Of a stretch of DNA of 64,000 nucleotides, positions 32,954-40,734 are shown one piece after another. The notes beneath the pieces were generated by a model. It had not been told where the DNA came from and ran no database searches. It saw nothing but the letters and a program-made list of their open reading frames with translations. The stretch lies in assembly GCA_964437415.1 (NCBI GenBank), contig CAYTGN010000006.1, positions 62,001 through 126,000 on the forward strand, read 5' to 3'. The stretch comes from CADEDV01 sp964437415 (lineage in GTDB: Bacteria; Bacteroidota; Bacteroidia; Chitinophagales; Chitinophagaceae). Position 1 is the first letter of the stretch. The number at the start of each line of letters is the position of its first letter. The position numbers and the translations under genes are program-made.

Positions 32954-33373
32954 ATGGCATATTCTGAAAAAGTGATAGATCACTACCAGAACCCCAAAAA
33001 CGTGGGCACACTGGATAAAAGCAAACAAAATGTAGGCACCGGCCTGGTAGGTGCGCCGGAGTGTGGTGATGTAATGCGTCTGCAGATCGAAGTGGATGAA
33101 GCGACCGGTTTGATCAAAGATGCCAAATTTAAAACATTTGGCTGTGGCTCTGCTATTGCCTCTTCTTCGCTGGCAACAGAATGGCTAAAGGGCAAATCTG
33201 TGGATGATGCAATGAAGATTGATAACATGGAGATCGTGGAGGAACTGAACCTGCCCCCGGTAAAAATTCACTGTTCTGTGCTGGCTGAGGATGCCATCAA
33301 AGCAGCGGTTAATGATTATCGCCAAAAGAACGGGTTGCCGGAATTGAAATTTGAAGAGAGTGTAGTGCATTAA
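32954..33373 (+). CDS. iscU: Iron-sulfur cluster scaffold protein
   Basis: Scaffold on which 2Fe-2S clusters are built. 139 aa. The three cluster cysteines are at about residues 37 (GAPECGDVM), 64 (TFGCGSA) and 107 (KIHCSVLA), with the conserved Asp next to the first. N-terminal YSEKVIDHYQNPKNVG is the family start. The chaperone-binding LPPVK is present just before the third Cys. Between iscS and iscA, each spacer being a periodic repeat array. Confidence 0.97.
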   Translation: MAYSEKVIDHYQNPKNVGTLDKSKQNVGTGLVGAPECGDVMRLQIEVDEATGLIKDAKFKTFGCGSAIASSSLATEWLKGKSVDDAMKIDNMEIVEELNLPPVKIHCSVLAEDAIKAAVNDYRQKNGLPELKFEESVVH

Positions 33374-33377
33374 TAAA

Positions 33378-33461
33378 GCTGCGAGCTGCAAGTTATGAGC
33401 TGTGAGATTTTAGTTTGAAAGCCTCTGCTCAAAACTCAAAGCTCAAAACTCAAAGCTTAGA
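33378..33461. repeat. 7-bp-period inverted arrays between iscU and iscA
   Basis: The left arm has GCTGCGA (33378) and GCTGCAA (33385), then GTTATGA and GCTGTGA. The right arm alternates GCTCAAA (33427) and ACTCAAA (33434) for four units. The period is strictly 7 bp. Confidence 0.65.
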
Positions 33462-33464
33462 ATT

Positions 33465-33818
33465 ATGAATGTAGCATTAGATAATGCAATATATGTAAGC
33501 GATAAAGCAAAGGCCAAAGTGCAGCAACTGCTGGCTGATGCCGGAGTAGGCAACGATCCGTCCTATTTTCTCCGGGTGAGTGTGGTGGGTGGCGGTTGTT
33601 CAGGGTTGAGTTACAAACTTGATTTTGACAATGAGCAAAAACCCATGGACCAGGTGTTTGAAGATAACGGGGTGAAAGTGGTAACTGATCTGAAAAGTTT
33701 TTTATACCTCGTAAACACAACACTGGATTTTTCAGACGGTCTTAATGGCAAAGGTTTTTATTTCAGCAACCCTAACGCCAGCAGAACCTGTGGTTGCGGA
33801 GAAAGCTTCGCTGTATAA
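33465..33818 (+). CDS. iscA: A-type iron-sulfur carrier protein
   Basis: Receives or delivers Fe-S clusters (IscA/ErpA family). 117 aa. The three conserved cysteines are in GGGCSGLSYKL and in the C-terminal TCGCGESFAV. N-terminal VSDKAKAKVQQLLAD is the family start. Last gene of the isc operon; a hairpin follows. Confidence 0.95.
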   Translation: MNVALDNAIYVSDKAKAKVQQLLADAGVGNDPSYFLRVSVVGGGCSGLSYKLDFDNEQKPMDQVFEDNGVKVVTDLKSFLYLVNTTLDFSDGLNGKGFYFSNPNASRTCGCGESFAV

Positions 33819-33819
33819 T

Positions 33820-33921
33820 TAGAAATTTTTAATAAGAAATGAGAAAGGGAGCATTCCTTTCTCACCTACCTGCCGGAAGGCAGGTTTTGCATTTTTACGG
33901 TTTCTAATTCCTTATTTTGCA
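33820..33921. repeat. 7-bp-period arrays and hairpins between iscA and gldF
   Basis: The left part has TAGAAAT (33820) and TTTTAAT (33827). The right part has TTTCTAA (33901) and TTCCTTA (33908). Inside lie two perfect stems: GAGAAAGG/CCTTTCTC (33841-33848, 33856-33863) and ACCTGCC/GGCAGGT (33868-33874, 33879-33885). The second is followed by TTTGC and may end the isc transcript. Confidence 0.6.
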
Positions 33922-33925
33922 TACA

Positions 33926-34645
33926 ATGTGGTCCATCTGTAAAAAAGAGCTCCGCCAATTCTTCAGCAGCCTCACCGGCTATATTGCCATCATTGTTTTC
34001 CTGTTAGTGAACGGGCTGATGTTATTTGTCTTCCGTGACAATATACTGGAGTATGGTTACGCCACCCTGGAAAGATTTTTTCAGTTAGCACCCTGGGTGT
34101 TGTTATTGCTAATCCCTGCCATCACCATGCGCAGCTTTTCCGATGAGTTCAAAACAGGCACATTTGAGTTATTGCAAACCAGACCTCTCACCCGCTGGCA
34201 GATCATCACCGGTAAATATGCAGGAAGCCTGATCGTAGTTGTCATTGCCCTGCTCCCCACCATTATCTATTATTTTTCCATTCAAAGTCTTTCTTCCGGC
34301 GAAGGGATTGATACCGGCGCCACCATCGGTTCCTATATCGGTTTGTTTTTTCTTGCCGCTGTGTTTACGGCGATTGGAATTTGCGCCAGCAGTGTTACCA
34401 CCAATGCCGTAGTGGCGTTTATCCTGTCTCTGATCGGTTGTGCTTTGCTGTATTACGGGTTCAATGCCATCAGCCAGATGCCGGGCCTGGAAGGAGGGGC
34501 AGATTATTTTATTGAAATGGCCGGTATAGATTTTCATTACAGCAGCATCAGCCGCGGAGTGATTGACAGCCGTGATATTATTTATTTCCTGTCGGTAATA
34601 TTGCTTTTTTTGACCATCACTTACCGTAACCTGCTTAAACGATAA
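33926..34645 (+). CDS. gldF: Gliding-motility ABC transporter permease GldF
   Basis: Inner-membrane permease of the GldAFG ABC transporter. I choose ATG 33926 (239 aa, MWSICKKELRQFFSSL); a TTG at 33917 is the other option. Six hydrophobic segments are visible, beginning with TGYIAIIVFLLVNGLMLFV and PWVLLLLIPAITMRSFSDEF, the latter with the conserved EFKTGTFELLQTRPLTRWQI cytoplasmic loop. gldG follows after 1 bp. The ATPase gldA is not in the window. In this lineage GldFG does not by itself prove gliding. Confidence 0.93.
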   Translation: MWSICKKELRQFFSSLTGYIAIIVFLLVNGLMLFVFRDNILEYGYATLERFFQLAPWVLLLLIPAITMRSFSDEFKTGTFELLQTRPLTRWQIITGKYAGSLIVVVIALLPTIIYYFSIQSLSSGEGIDTGATIGSYIGLFFLAAVFTAIGICASSVTTNAVVAFILSLIGCALLYYGFNAISQMPGLEGGADYFIEMAGIDFHYSSISRGVIDSRDIIYFLSVILLFLTITYRNLLKR

Positions 34646-34646
34646 G

Positions 34647-36404
34647 ATGAAAAACCTGTTTGGAAAAATATTCGCTTCAAAATCCGGATGGCTTTTATTG
34701 CTGGTGGTTTTGGTTGCTGTAAACTTCATCGCTTCCCGGTTGCATTATCGTCTCGACCTGACCAAAGAAAAACGTTATACCCTCAGCAAAGCCACAAAAG
34801 ATCTCCTGCGGAGCATTGATGATGAAGTGCAGATTGATGTTTTTTTGAAAGGGGAGTTTCCTGCCGGGTTCAGAAAATTGGCTAACAGCACTGATGAGTT
34901 TTTACAACTGCTAAAAGACCGCAACAGTTCCAGGATAAAGTACCGCTTTATTTCCCCGACAGATGAAATGCCCGGTACAGGAAAAAGTTATGGTGATTCG
35001 CTGATCAATCTTGGCGCCGTGCCCATCAACCTCACTGTGCAGAAGCAGGCCGGACAAAGCAGCAATATCATTTTCCCTGTGGCCCTGATGAAATATAAAG
35101 GGAGACAATCTTTGGTCAATCTTTATCCCGGAGCCAGCAGCCGTATTTCACAGGAAGAGATCAACAGCGCCGAGGCATTGATGGAATACCAGTTTGCCAA
35201 CACCCTCAACAAAATGACCCGGGAAAGCAAACCTGCTATCGGCTATGCTGTTGGCAACGGTCAGCCAACAGACAGCCGCACTTACGATATGGTGCAGGCA
35301 TTAAACGGGGATTTTGATCTGAAAATTTTTGATTTGCAGCAGGCAAAAATCATCCCGGACGAAATGGATGTGTTGCTGATCGTGAAGCCATCCCAAACAT
35401 TCAGCGAAGAACAAAAATTTCTGCTGGACCAGTATGTGATGCAGGGCGGACGTTTATTATGTTTTATTGATAACCTGTTTGCCGAGCAGGACAGTCTTTC
35501 TTTTAAACCGGAAACCGTAGCGTTTGACAGGAATCTTAATCTTACTGATCTTTTTTTTCGATATGGGTTGCGCATCAACACCGACCTGGTGATGGACCTG
35601 CGTTGCGAATACATTCCTTTTGTAGTGGGTGGCAGTATAGACAACCCGCAATATGAATTTCTGAAATGGAATTATTTCCCTTTGTTTGAAGCCGCACCCG
35701 GACAAACGGTGAGCAATATCCCCGGCTATGTGTCCGGCAGGTTTGTGAATTCTATTGATACTATTTCGGTAGAGAATGTAAGCAGGAAACCTTTGCTGGT
35801 CAGTTCGGCAAATTCAAGGATCATTTCCACGCCGGCGCTGATAAGCCTGAATGAGAATAAAAACCTGCCGGAAGATGCAAAATTCAGCAAAAGGTCAATT
35901 CCTGTAGCCATGCTGCTGGAAGGCTCATTCACATCGCTGTATAAAAACAGGGTGACAAAGGCACAGCAGGATAGTCTTGCGGCATATGGTGGTCAGTTTA
36001 GCGCTGCTTCACCTGCCGATGCAAAAATGGTCGTCGTGGCTGATGGTGATATGGTACTCAATGATTTTCTTCCACCTACACAACAAGATCCCAATCCCGT
36101 ACCGCTGCCGATGGGCTGGAATAAATACACTTTTGGCGAATATCAAAATCAATCCGACAATGCTCGTTTTTTCCGGGCTGCTGCTAACCGGGAGTTTTTG
36201 CTCAACAGCCTGGAATATCTTATTAACGATCCGGCCATCAGCCAAACCCGTGACAAAAATATTGTACTCCGTCTCCTGGACAGCCAGAAGGTGAAAGAAC
36301 AAAGGATGGTATGGCAGTTCTTCAATATCGGCCTGCCTGTGTTGCTGATCATTTTCTTTGGTTGGATATACCAGGCCATCCGCAAAAGGAAATATGCATC
36401 GTAG
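34647..36404 (+). CDS. gldG: Gliding-motility ABC transporter auxiliary protein GldG
   Basis: 585 aa. An N-terminal transmembrane helix (SGWLLLLVVLVAVNFIASR) precedes a large periplasmic region with LDLTKEKRYTLSKATKDLL, the hallmark of GldG and of the ABC-type uncharacterised transport family. A second helix lies near the C-terminus (FNIGLPVLLIIFFGWIYQAI) before the basic tail RKRKYAS. The IldG-like fold VLLIVKPSQTFSEEQKFLLDQY is also visible. It partners GldF, 1 bp upstream, so translation is coupled. Confidence 0.93.
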   Translation: MKNLFGKIFASKSGWLLLLVVLVAVNFIASRLHYRLDLTKEKRYTLSKATKDLLRSIDDEVQIDVFLKGEFPAGFRKLANSTDEFLQLLKDRNSSRIKYRFISPTDEMPGTGKSYGDSLINLGAVPINLTVQKQAGQSSNIIFPVALMKYKGRQSLVNLYPGASSRISQEEINSAEALMEYQFANTLNKMTRESKPAIGYAVGNGQPTDSRTYDMVQALNGDFDLKIFDLQQAKIIPDEMDVLLIVKPSQTFSEEQKFLLDQYVMQGGRLLCFIDNLFAEQDSLSFKPETVAFDRNLNLTDLFFRYGLRINTDLVMDLRCEYIPFVVGGSIDNPQYEFLKWNYFPLFEAAPGQTVSNIPGYVSGRFVNSIDTISVENVSRKPLLVSSANSRIISTPALISLNENKNLPEDAKFSKRSIPVAMLLEGSFTSLYKNRVTKAQQDSLAAYGGQFSAASPADAKMVVVADGDMVLNDFLPPTQQDPNPVPLPMGWNKYTFGEYQNQSDNARFFRAAANREFLLNSLEYLINDPAISQTRDKNIVLRLLDSQKVKEQRMVWQFFNIGLPVLLIIFFGWIYQAIRKRKYAS

Positions 36405-36433
36405 GCAATCCTTGCAGGCTGGCTGCCTCCGGC

Positions 36434-36441
36434 TATCTTTG
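36434..36441 (+). promoter_or_regulatory. -7 box upstream of the TerC gene
   Basis: TATCTTTG followed by C fits TAnnTTTG and lies 20 bp before the ATG at 36462. Confidence 0.5.
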
Positions 36442-36461
36442 CATATCATATAAATCTACTG

Positions 36462-37427
36462 ATGACACCCAACCAGATCACTTACCTTGTTTTCGGCATT
36501 ATTTTAATACTGGCACTTTCGTTCGACCTCGGGCTTTTAAGCAAAAAAGGAAAAAAGATCAGTATTAAACAGGCATTGTATCAAACCTTTTTTTGGGTGA
36601 GCCTTGCATTGGGTTTTTTTGTTTTTATGTGGGTGGAGAAAGGGCAGACGCTGGCGCTGGAATATCTCAGCGCCTACCTGATGGAGTGGAGTCTGAGCAT
36701 TGACAATATTTTTGTCTTCATTCTCATTTTTTCTGCTTTTTCGGTAAAGGAAGAACACTACGGCCGGGTTTTATTGATCGGGATCCTGATGGCCATTATA
36801 TTCCGGGTCATCTTTATCACGGTGGGTGTGGCACTGGTCCGTGAGTTTGGCTGGATACTTTACATTTTCGGAGTTTTTCTTGTTTATACCGGCTACAAAA
36901 TGTTTACCGCAAGTGATAGCGAAGAGTTCAACCCGCAGGAAAGCAAGATATATCGCTTCATGCGCCGGTTTCTTCCTCTGGTTCCGCATGATGGTGGCGG
37001 CAAGTATGTGATTCGGGAAAATGGAAAACGGGCCTATACCACTTTGTTTGTAGTGATCATAATGCTGGCGGCAATAGACCTGGTGTTTGCGCTGGACTCC
37101 ATTCCTGCAGTGATGGGGATTTCAAGAGACAACCTGGTGATCTATACCTCCAACATTTTCGCAGTGCTTGGGCTGCGTTCGTTGTTCTTCCTGCTGCGGG
37201 GCGCTGTCAGCAAATTTGATTACCTGCAACAGGGCATTGCGATCGTACTGGTATTTATCGGGCTTAAAATGCTGGGCGAACATTGGATACACCAATGGGT
37301 GGATAAAACCACGCAGGTCATCATTTCACTGGGTGTGATCATGGTTTGCATAGCCGGTTCTATTTTTTATTCTATTTTCATGAACAGGAAAGGAATACCA
37401 CCCGATGTTGGTGAAGATAGCCGCTGA
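36462..37427 (+). CDS. TerC/Alx-family integral membrane protein
   Basis: 321 aa, about nine transmembrane helices. Family motifs are SLSIDNIFVFILIFSAF and, in the second half, DLVFALDSIPAVMGIS, both with the acidic residues thought to bind metal. Members export Mn2+ or are linked to tellurite resistance; metal export is inference from the family. Its own promoter box is upstream. murF-alr begins 21 bp after its stop, so read-through is likely. Confidence 0.93.
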   Translation: MTPNQITYLVFGIILILALSFDLGLLSKKGKKISIKQALYQTFFWVSLALGFFVFMWVEKGQTLALEYLSAYLMEWSLSIDNIFVFILIFSAFSVKEEHYGRVLLIGILMAIIFRVIFITVGVALVREFGWILYIFGVFLVYTGYKMFTASDSEEFNPQESKIYRFMRRFLPLVPHDGGGKYVIRENGKRAYTTLFVVIIMLAAIDLVFALDSIPAVMGISRDNLVIYTSNIFAVLGLRSLFFLLRGAVSKFDYLQQGIAIVLVFIGLKMLGEHWIHQWVDKTTQVIISLGVIMVCIAGSIFYSIFMNRKGIPPDVGEDSR

Positions 37428-37448
37428 CAAGGTGGATCATTGTAATCG

Positions 37449-39923
37449 TTGAAATATTCAGTTTCCCATATTGCTTCGGTCATTGAAGCAGCAATTCCTG
37501 CTGCTGATGTTTTTATTGACCACTTGTTGCTTGATAGCCGCAAGATTAATTCACCAGCCACTTCTTTGTTCTTTGCATTGAAAGGTCCCCGGCGTGATGG
37601 GCACCAGTTCATCCAGGAACTATACAAAAGAGGGGTGAGAGCTTTTGTGGTGAGTGAACCTGTAAACGATTCCACTTACCCCGATGCAGTTTTCCTGCAG
37701 GTAGATGATACACTGGTGGCATTGCAGCAATTGGTTGCGCATCACCGGCAACAGTTCAGCATTCCTGTTATCGGCATTTCGGGTAGCAATGGCAAAACAG
37801 TAGTGAAGGAATGGCTGCAGCAGCTTTTGGTTGAAGATTACAATATTGTACATAGCCCCAAGAGCTATAACTCGCAGATCGGTGTGCCGCTAAGTGTCTG
37901 GCCAATGAATGAACATCATACTCTAGGCATTTTTGAGGCGGGCATATCGGAGCAGGGCGAAATGCTGAGACTGGAAAAGATTATCCGGCCAACGATTGGT
38001 GTACTAACGAATATCGGCGAGGCGCACAGTGATGGTTTTATCGATGATGACCATAAGTTCAGGGAAAAATTAGTGCTGTTCAGGAATTGTGAAGTGATTA
38101 TCGGCCGTGAAATTGATTTTTCAGCAAGAAAGGATGTGGTGGATATGCTGGGAGAAAATATCCGGCTACGGACATGGGGTGTTAGTGAAAACAATGATTT
38201 TGTTGTAAGGGCTGTTGAGAAAAAGGATGCAGGTACTGCAATCACCCTGGCTGAAGGCGAAAAGGTGGTGAACTTGTTTATCCCTTTTTCAGATGAAGCA
38301 TCTGTTGAAAATGCCATCACCTGTTGTTGTGTATTGCTTCATTTGGGTGTGGCGAAGGAGAAGATCGTTCAGCGGATGAAAAATCTTCATCCCGTTAATA
38401 TGCGGCTGGAATTGAAAAAAGGGATCAATCATTGTTCGGTTATCAATGACAGTTACAGCGCCGACCTCAATTCATTGCATATCGCTTTGAACTTTCTTGA
38501 TCAGCAGGCAGCGGTATCTAAAAAAACTGTGATCCTGTCCGATTTTTTGCACACAGCCATACCCGATGATGAATTGTATGCTTCTATCGCAGAAAGTTTG
38601 GACAAACATGCAGTGAACAGGCTGATCGGTATAGGCGAAAAAATAGCGCATCATTTTTCATCAAAGGAAAACCCTGCTGACATAATCGTTGAGCTATATG
38701 CTTCCTCTGACGATTTTATCAGCAAATTCCGGCAAACAGATTTCAGGGACGAAGTGGTGCTGGTGAAAGGTGCAAGACTGTTTGGTTTTGAAAGGATCGT
38801 TCAATTGCTGGAGCAGAAAGTGCACCAGACATTGCTGGAGATTAATCTCAATGCCATTGCGCATAACCTGAACGAATACCAGAAGCTGTTGCAACCATCC
38901 ACCAAAGTGATGGCAATGGTGAAAGCGTTTGCATACGGCAATGGTGGGGCGGAAATAGCAGGCATTTTGCAGTATCACAAAGTTGATTACCTCGGAGTGG
39001 CTTATGCCGATGAAGGAGTGGAATTGCGAAAAGCAGGGATAACATTGCCCATCATGGTGATGAACCCGGAAGAAAGCAGTTTTGAAACGATTATTGAAAA
39101 TGATCTTGAGCCGGAGATATATTCTTTTGCAATGCTTCATGCATGGGATGCATTTCTGAGGAAAGAGGGCTTGCAGCAATATCCTGTTCATATCGAAATT
39201 GAAACAGGAATGAACCGCCTTGGTTTTGCTTTGGAGGATATGGGGAAGCTGGGTGAAGCTCTGAATACAACATCTTCCTTCAAAGTGCAATCAGTATTCT
39301 CTCACCTTTCAGCCAGCGAGGATGCAGCCCACGATCAATATACAGAAGAACAATACCGACGATTTGAAACAGCAGTTGCTCAATTGCAGGGAAGACTGAA
39401 GTATTCATTTCTGAAGCATATTGCCAATACAGCAGCTGTCATCCGCCATCCGCACCTGCATTTAGATATGGTGAGACTGGGTATTGGTTTGTACGGCATG
39501 GATAGTGCTGCATCGGGAAAACTAAACCTGCAGCCTGCCGCTTCTTTGCGAACTACAGTGGCACAACTAAAACAGTTGAAAGCCGGTGAGTCTGTCAGCT
39601 ACAACCGAAAAGGAAAAGTAAACAGTGATGCTGTCATTGCTACTGTCAGGCTGGGTTATGCGGATGGTTATCCGCGGCGGCTTGGGAACGGTGTCGGAAA
39701 AATGTATATCAGTGGCAAACTGGCGCCTGTTATAGGAACAGTTTGCATGGACATGACCATGCTTGATGTAACGGATGTGCCCGCTGTGAAGGAAGGCGAT
39801 GAAGTACTGGCATTTGGAAAGGAATTACCGGTGCAGCAGCTGGCTGAATGGGCCAGCACAATTCCTTACGAAATCATGACAGGCATTTCACAGCGGGTGA
39901 AAAGAGTGTATTATGAAGAATAG
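37449..39923 (+). CDS. murF-alr: Fused MurF ligase and alanine racemase
   Basis: 824 aa bifunctional cell-wall enzyme, a fusion that is standard in Bacteroidota. It begins with TTG at 37449 (MKYSVSHIASVIEAA), 21 bp after the TerC gene. MurF, about residues 1-450: the ATP-binding GISGSNGKTVVKEWL, GIFEAGISEQGEM and LTNIGEAH, and the CTD with SYSADLNSL. Alanine racemase, about residues 455-824: LEINLNAIAHNL, the PLP Lys in AMVKAFAYGNG, MNRLGF, and the catalytic Tyr in RLGYADGYPRRLG. It makes UDP-MurNAc-pentapeptide and supplies D-alanine for it. Confidence 0.96.
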   Translation: MKYSVSHIASVIEAAIPAADVFIDHLLLDSRKINSPATSLFFALKGPRRDGHQFIQELYKRGVRAFVVSEPVNDSTYPDAVFLQVDDTLVALQQLVAHHRQQFSIPVIGISGSNGKTVVKEWLQQLLVEDYNIVHSPKSYNSQIGVPLSVWPMNEHHTLGIFEAGISEQGEMLRLEKIIRPTIGVLTNIGEAHSDGFIDDDHKFREKLVLFRNCEVIIGREIDFSARKDVVDMLGENIRLRTWGVSENNDFVVRAVEKKDAGTAITLAEGEKVVNLFIPFSDEASVENAITCCCVLLHLGVAKEKIVQRMKNLHPVNMRLELKKGINHCSVINDSYSADLNSLHIALNFLDQQAAVSKKTVILSDFLHTAIPDDELYASIAESLDKHAVNRLIGIGEKIAHHFSSKENPADIIVELYASSDDFISKFRQTDFRDEVVLVKGARLFGFERIVQLLEQKVHQTLLEINLNAIAHNLNEYQKLLQPSTKVMAMVKAFAYGNGGAEIAGILQYHKVDYLGVAYADEGVELRKAGITLPIMVMNPEESSFETIIENDLEPEIYSFAMLHAWDAFLRKEGLQQYPVHIEIETGMNRLGFALEDMGKLGEALNTTSSFKVQSVFSHLSASEDAAHDQYTEEQYRRFETAVAQLQGRLKYSFLKHIANTAAVIRHPHLHLDMVRLGIGLYGMDSAASGKLNLQPAASLRTTVAQLKQLKAGESVSYNRKGKVNSDAVIATVRLGYADGYPRRLGNGVGKMYISGKLAPVIGTVCMDMTMLDVTDVPAVKEGDEVLAFGKELPVQQLAEWASTIPYEIMTGISQRVKRVYYEE

Positions 39924-39964
39924 TTTTTGCCTGGTGCAGAAATTGAATCAATAGTTAATTTTTC

Positions 39965-40017
39965 GGGAAGGGGCTGAGTCTTGCAGCTCACAGCGAACAG
40001 CTTGCAGCCTCTTTCCC
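39965..40017. repeat. 7-bp-period array with flanking stem between alr and lspA
   Basis: TTGCAGC (39981), TCACAGC (39988), then GAACAGC and TTGCAGC (40002) run at a 7-bp step. It is framed by GGGAAGGGGCTG (39965-39976) and a nearly complementary CAGCCTCTTTCCC (40005-40017). Confidence 0.6.
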
Positions 40018-40025
40018 TATATTTG
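40018..40025 (+). promoter_or_regulatory. -7 box of lspA
   Basis: TATATTTG followed by C fits TAnnTTTG, directly after the array stem and 20 bp before the TTG start of lspA. Confidence 0.5.
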
Positions 40026-40045
40026 CTCCATAAAACAAGCTACGA

Positions 40046-40729
40046 TTGAAGCTCAGAAACGTCATATTCATCATTGCAGCGATCATCCTTATTGACCAGT
40101 TATTGAAGATCTGGATCAAAACCACTTATCCAACCGGTGAGATCGTCCGGGTATTTGGCGCCGACTGGTTCCGTCTTCATTTTATTGAAAATCCCGGTAT
40201 GGCCTGGGGCTGGAAATTCGGCAATGAAACCGGCAAGATGATACTCACCTTGTTTCGCCTTGCAGCTGTATTATTCGGCACATGGTACCTTGGCCGGATC
40301 GTCAAACAACAATACACCAGAGGATTTATTGTTTGTGCAGCTTTGATATATGCAGGTGCATTGGGCAATCTGATTGACAGTATGTTCTACGGGATGATCT
40401 TTGATAGAGGATTGCATTATGATGCAGCTATCAATGATTATGTCAGCTATTCCGGCGTGGCTGCTTTTTCAGGCAATGGTTATTCATCTTTCCTGCATGG
40501 TAGCGTAGTGGATATGCTGTATTTTCCTATCGTTGATATTAAATTACCGGGGGGAAACAGTTTTGAGTTTTTTAGCCCCATCTTCAATATTGCTGACGCT
40601 TCTATTTCGGTTGGCGTCATCACCCTGCTCATTTTTCAAAAACGCTTTTTCAAAAAGCATAAAGAGGAAGATAAATCACCGACTGTTGAGACAAGCACTT
40701 CCGTAAGTGATAAAGTTCAGGTGTTTTGA
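40046..40729 (+). CDS. lspA: Lipoprotein signal peptidase
   Basis: Inner-membrane aspartyl protease that cleaves the signal peptide of prolipoproteins. 227 aa from a TTG start (MKLRNVIFIIAA). The catalytic Asp are at about residues 111 (GALGNLIDS) and 184 (FNIADASISVG). A further block, GSVVDMLYFP, precedes the second. The long loop between the last helices (about residues 116-150) is typical of Bacteroidota LspA. The C-terminal tail is charged. In many Bacteroidota lspA follows ileS and dksA; here it is 15 kb away. Confidence 0.95.
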   Translation: MKLRNVIFIIAAIILIDQLLKIWIKTTYPTGEIVRVFGADWFRLHFIENPGMAWGWKFGNETGKMILTLFRLAAVLFGTWYLGRIVKQQYTRGFIVCAALIYAGALGNLIDSMFYGMIFDRGLHYDAAINDYVSYSGVAAFSGNGYSSFLHGSVVDMLYFPIVDIKLPGGNSFEFFSPIFNIADASISVGVITLLIFQKRFFKKHKEEDKSPTVETSTSVSDKVQVF

Positions 40730-40734
40730 TTTTT

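Noticed and set aside
33378..33461. Possible CRISPR-like array
   Set aside because: Units are 7 bp without spacers and differ from one another; no cas gene is near.
36405..36461. Manganese (yybP-ykoY) riboswitch before the TerC gene
   Set aside because: The 57-bp gap is too short for the aptamer and contains a standard promoter box.
38694..39290. 198-aa minus-strand frame inside murF-alr
   Set aside because: Overlaps catalytic regions of a well-supported essential gene; rich in His/Phe/Cys as expected for an antisense shadow.
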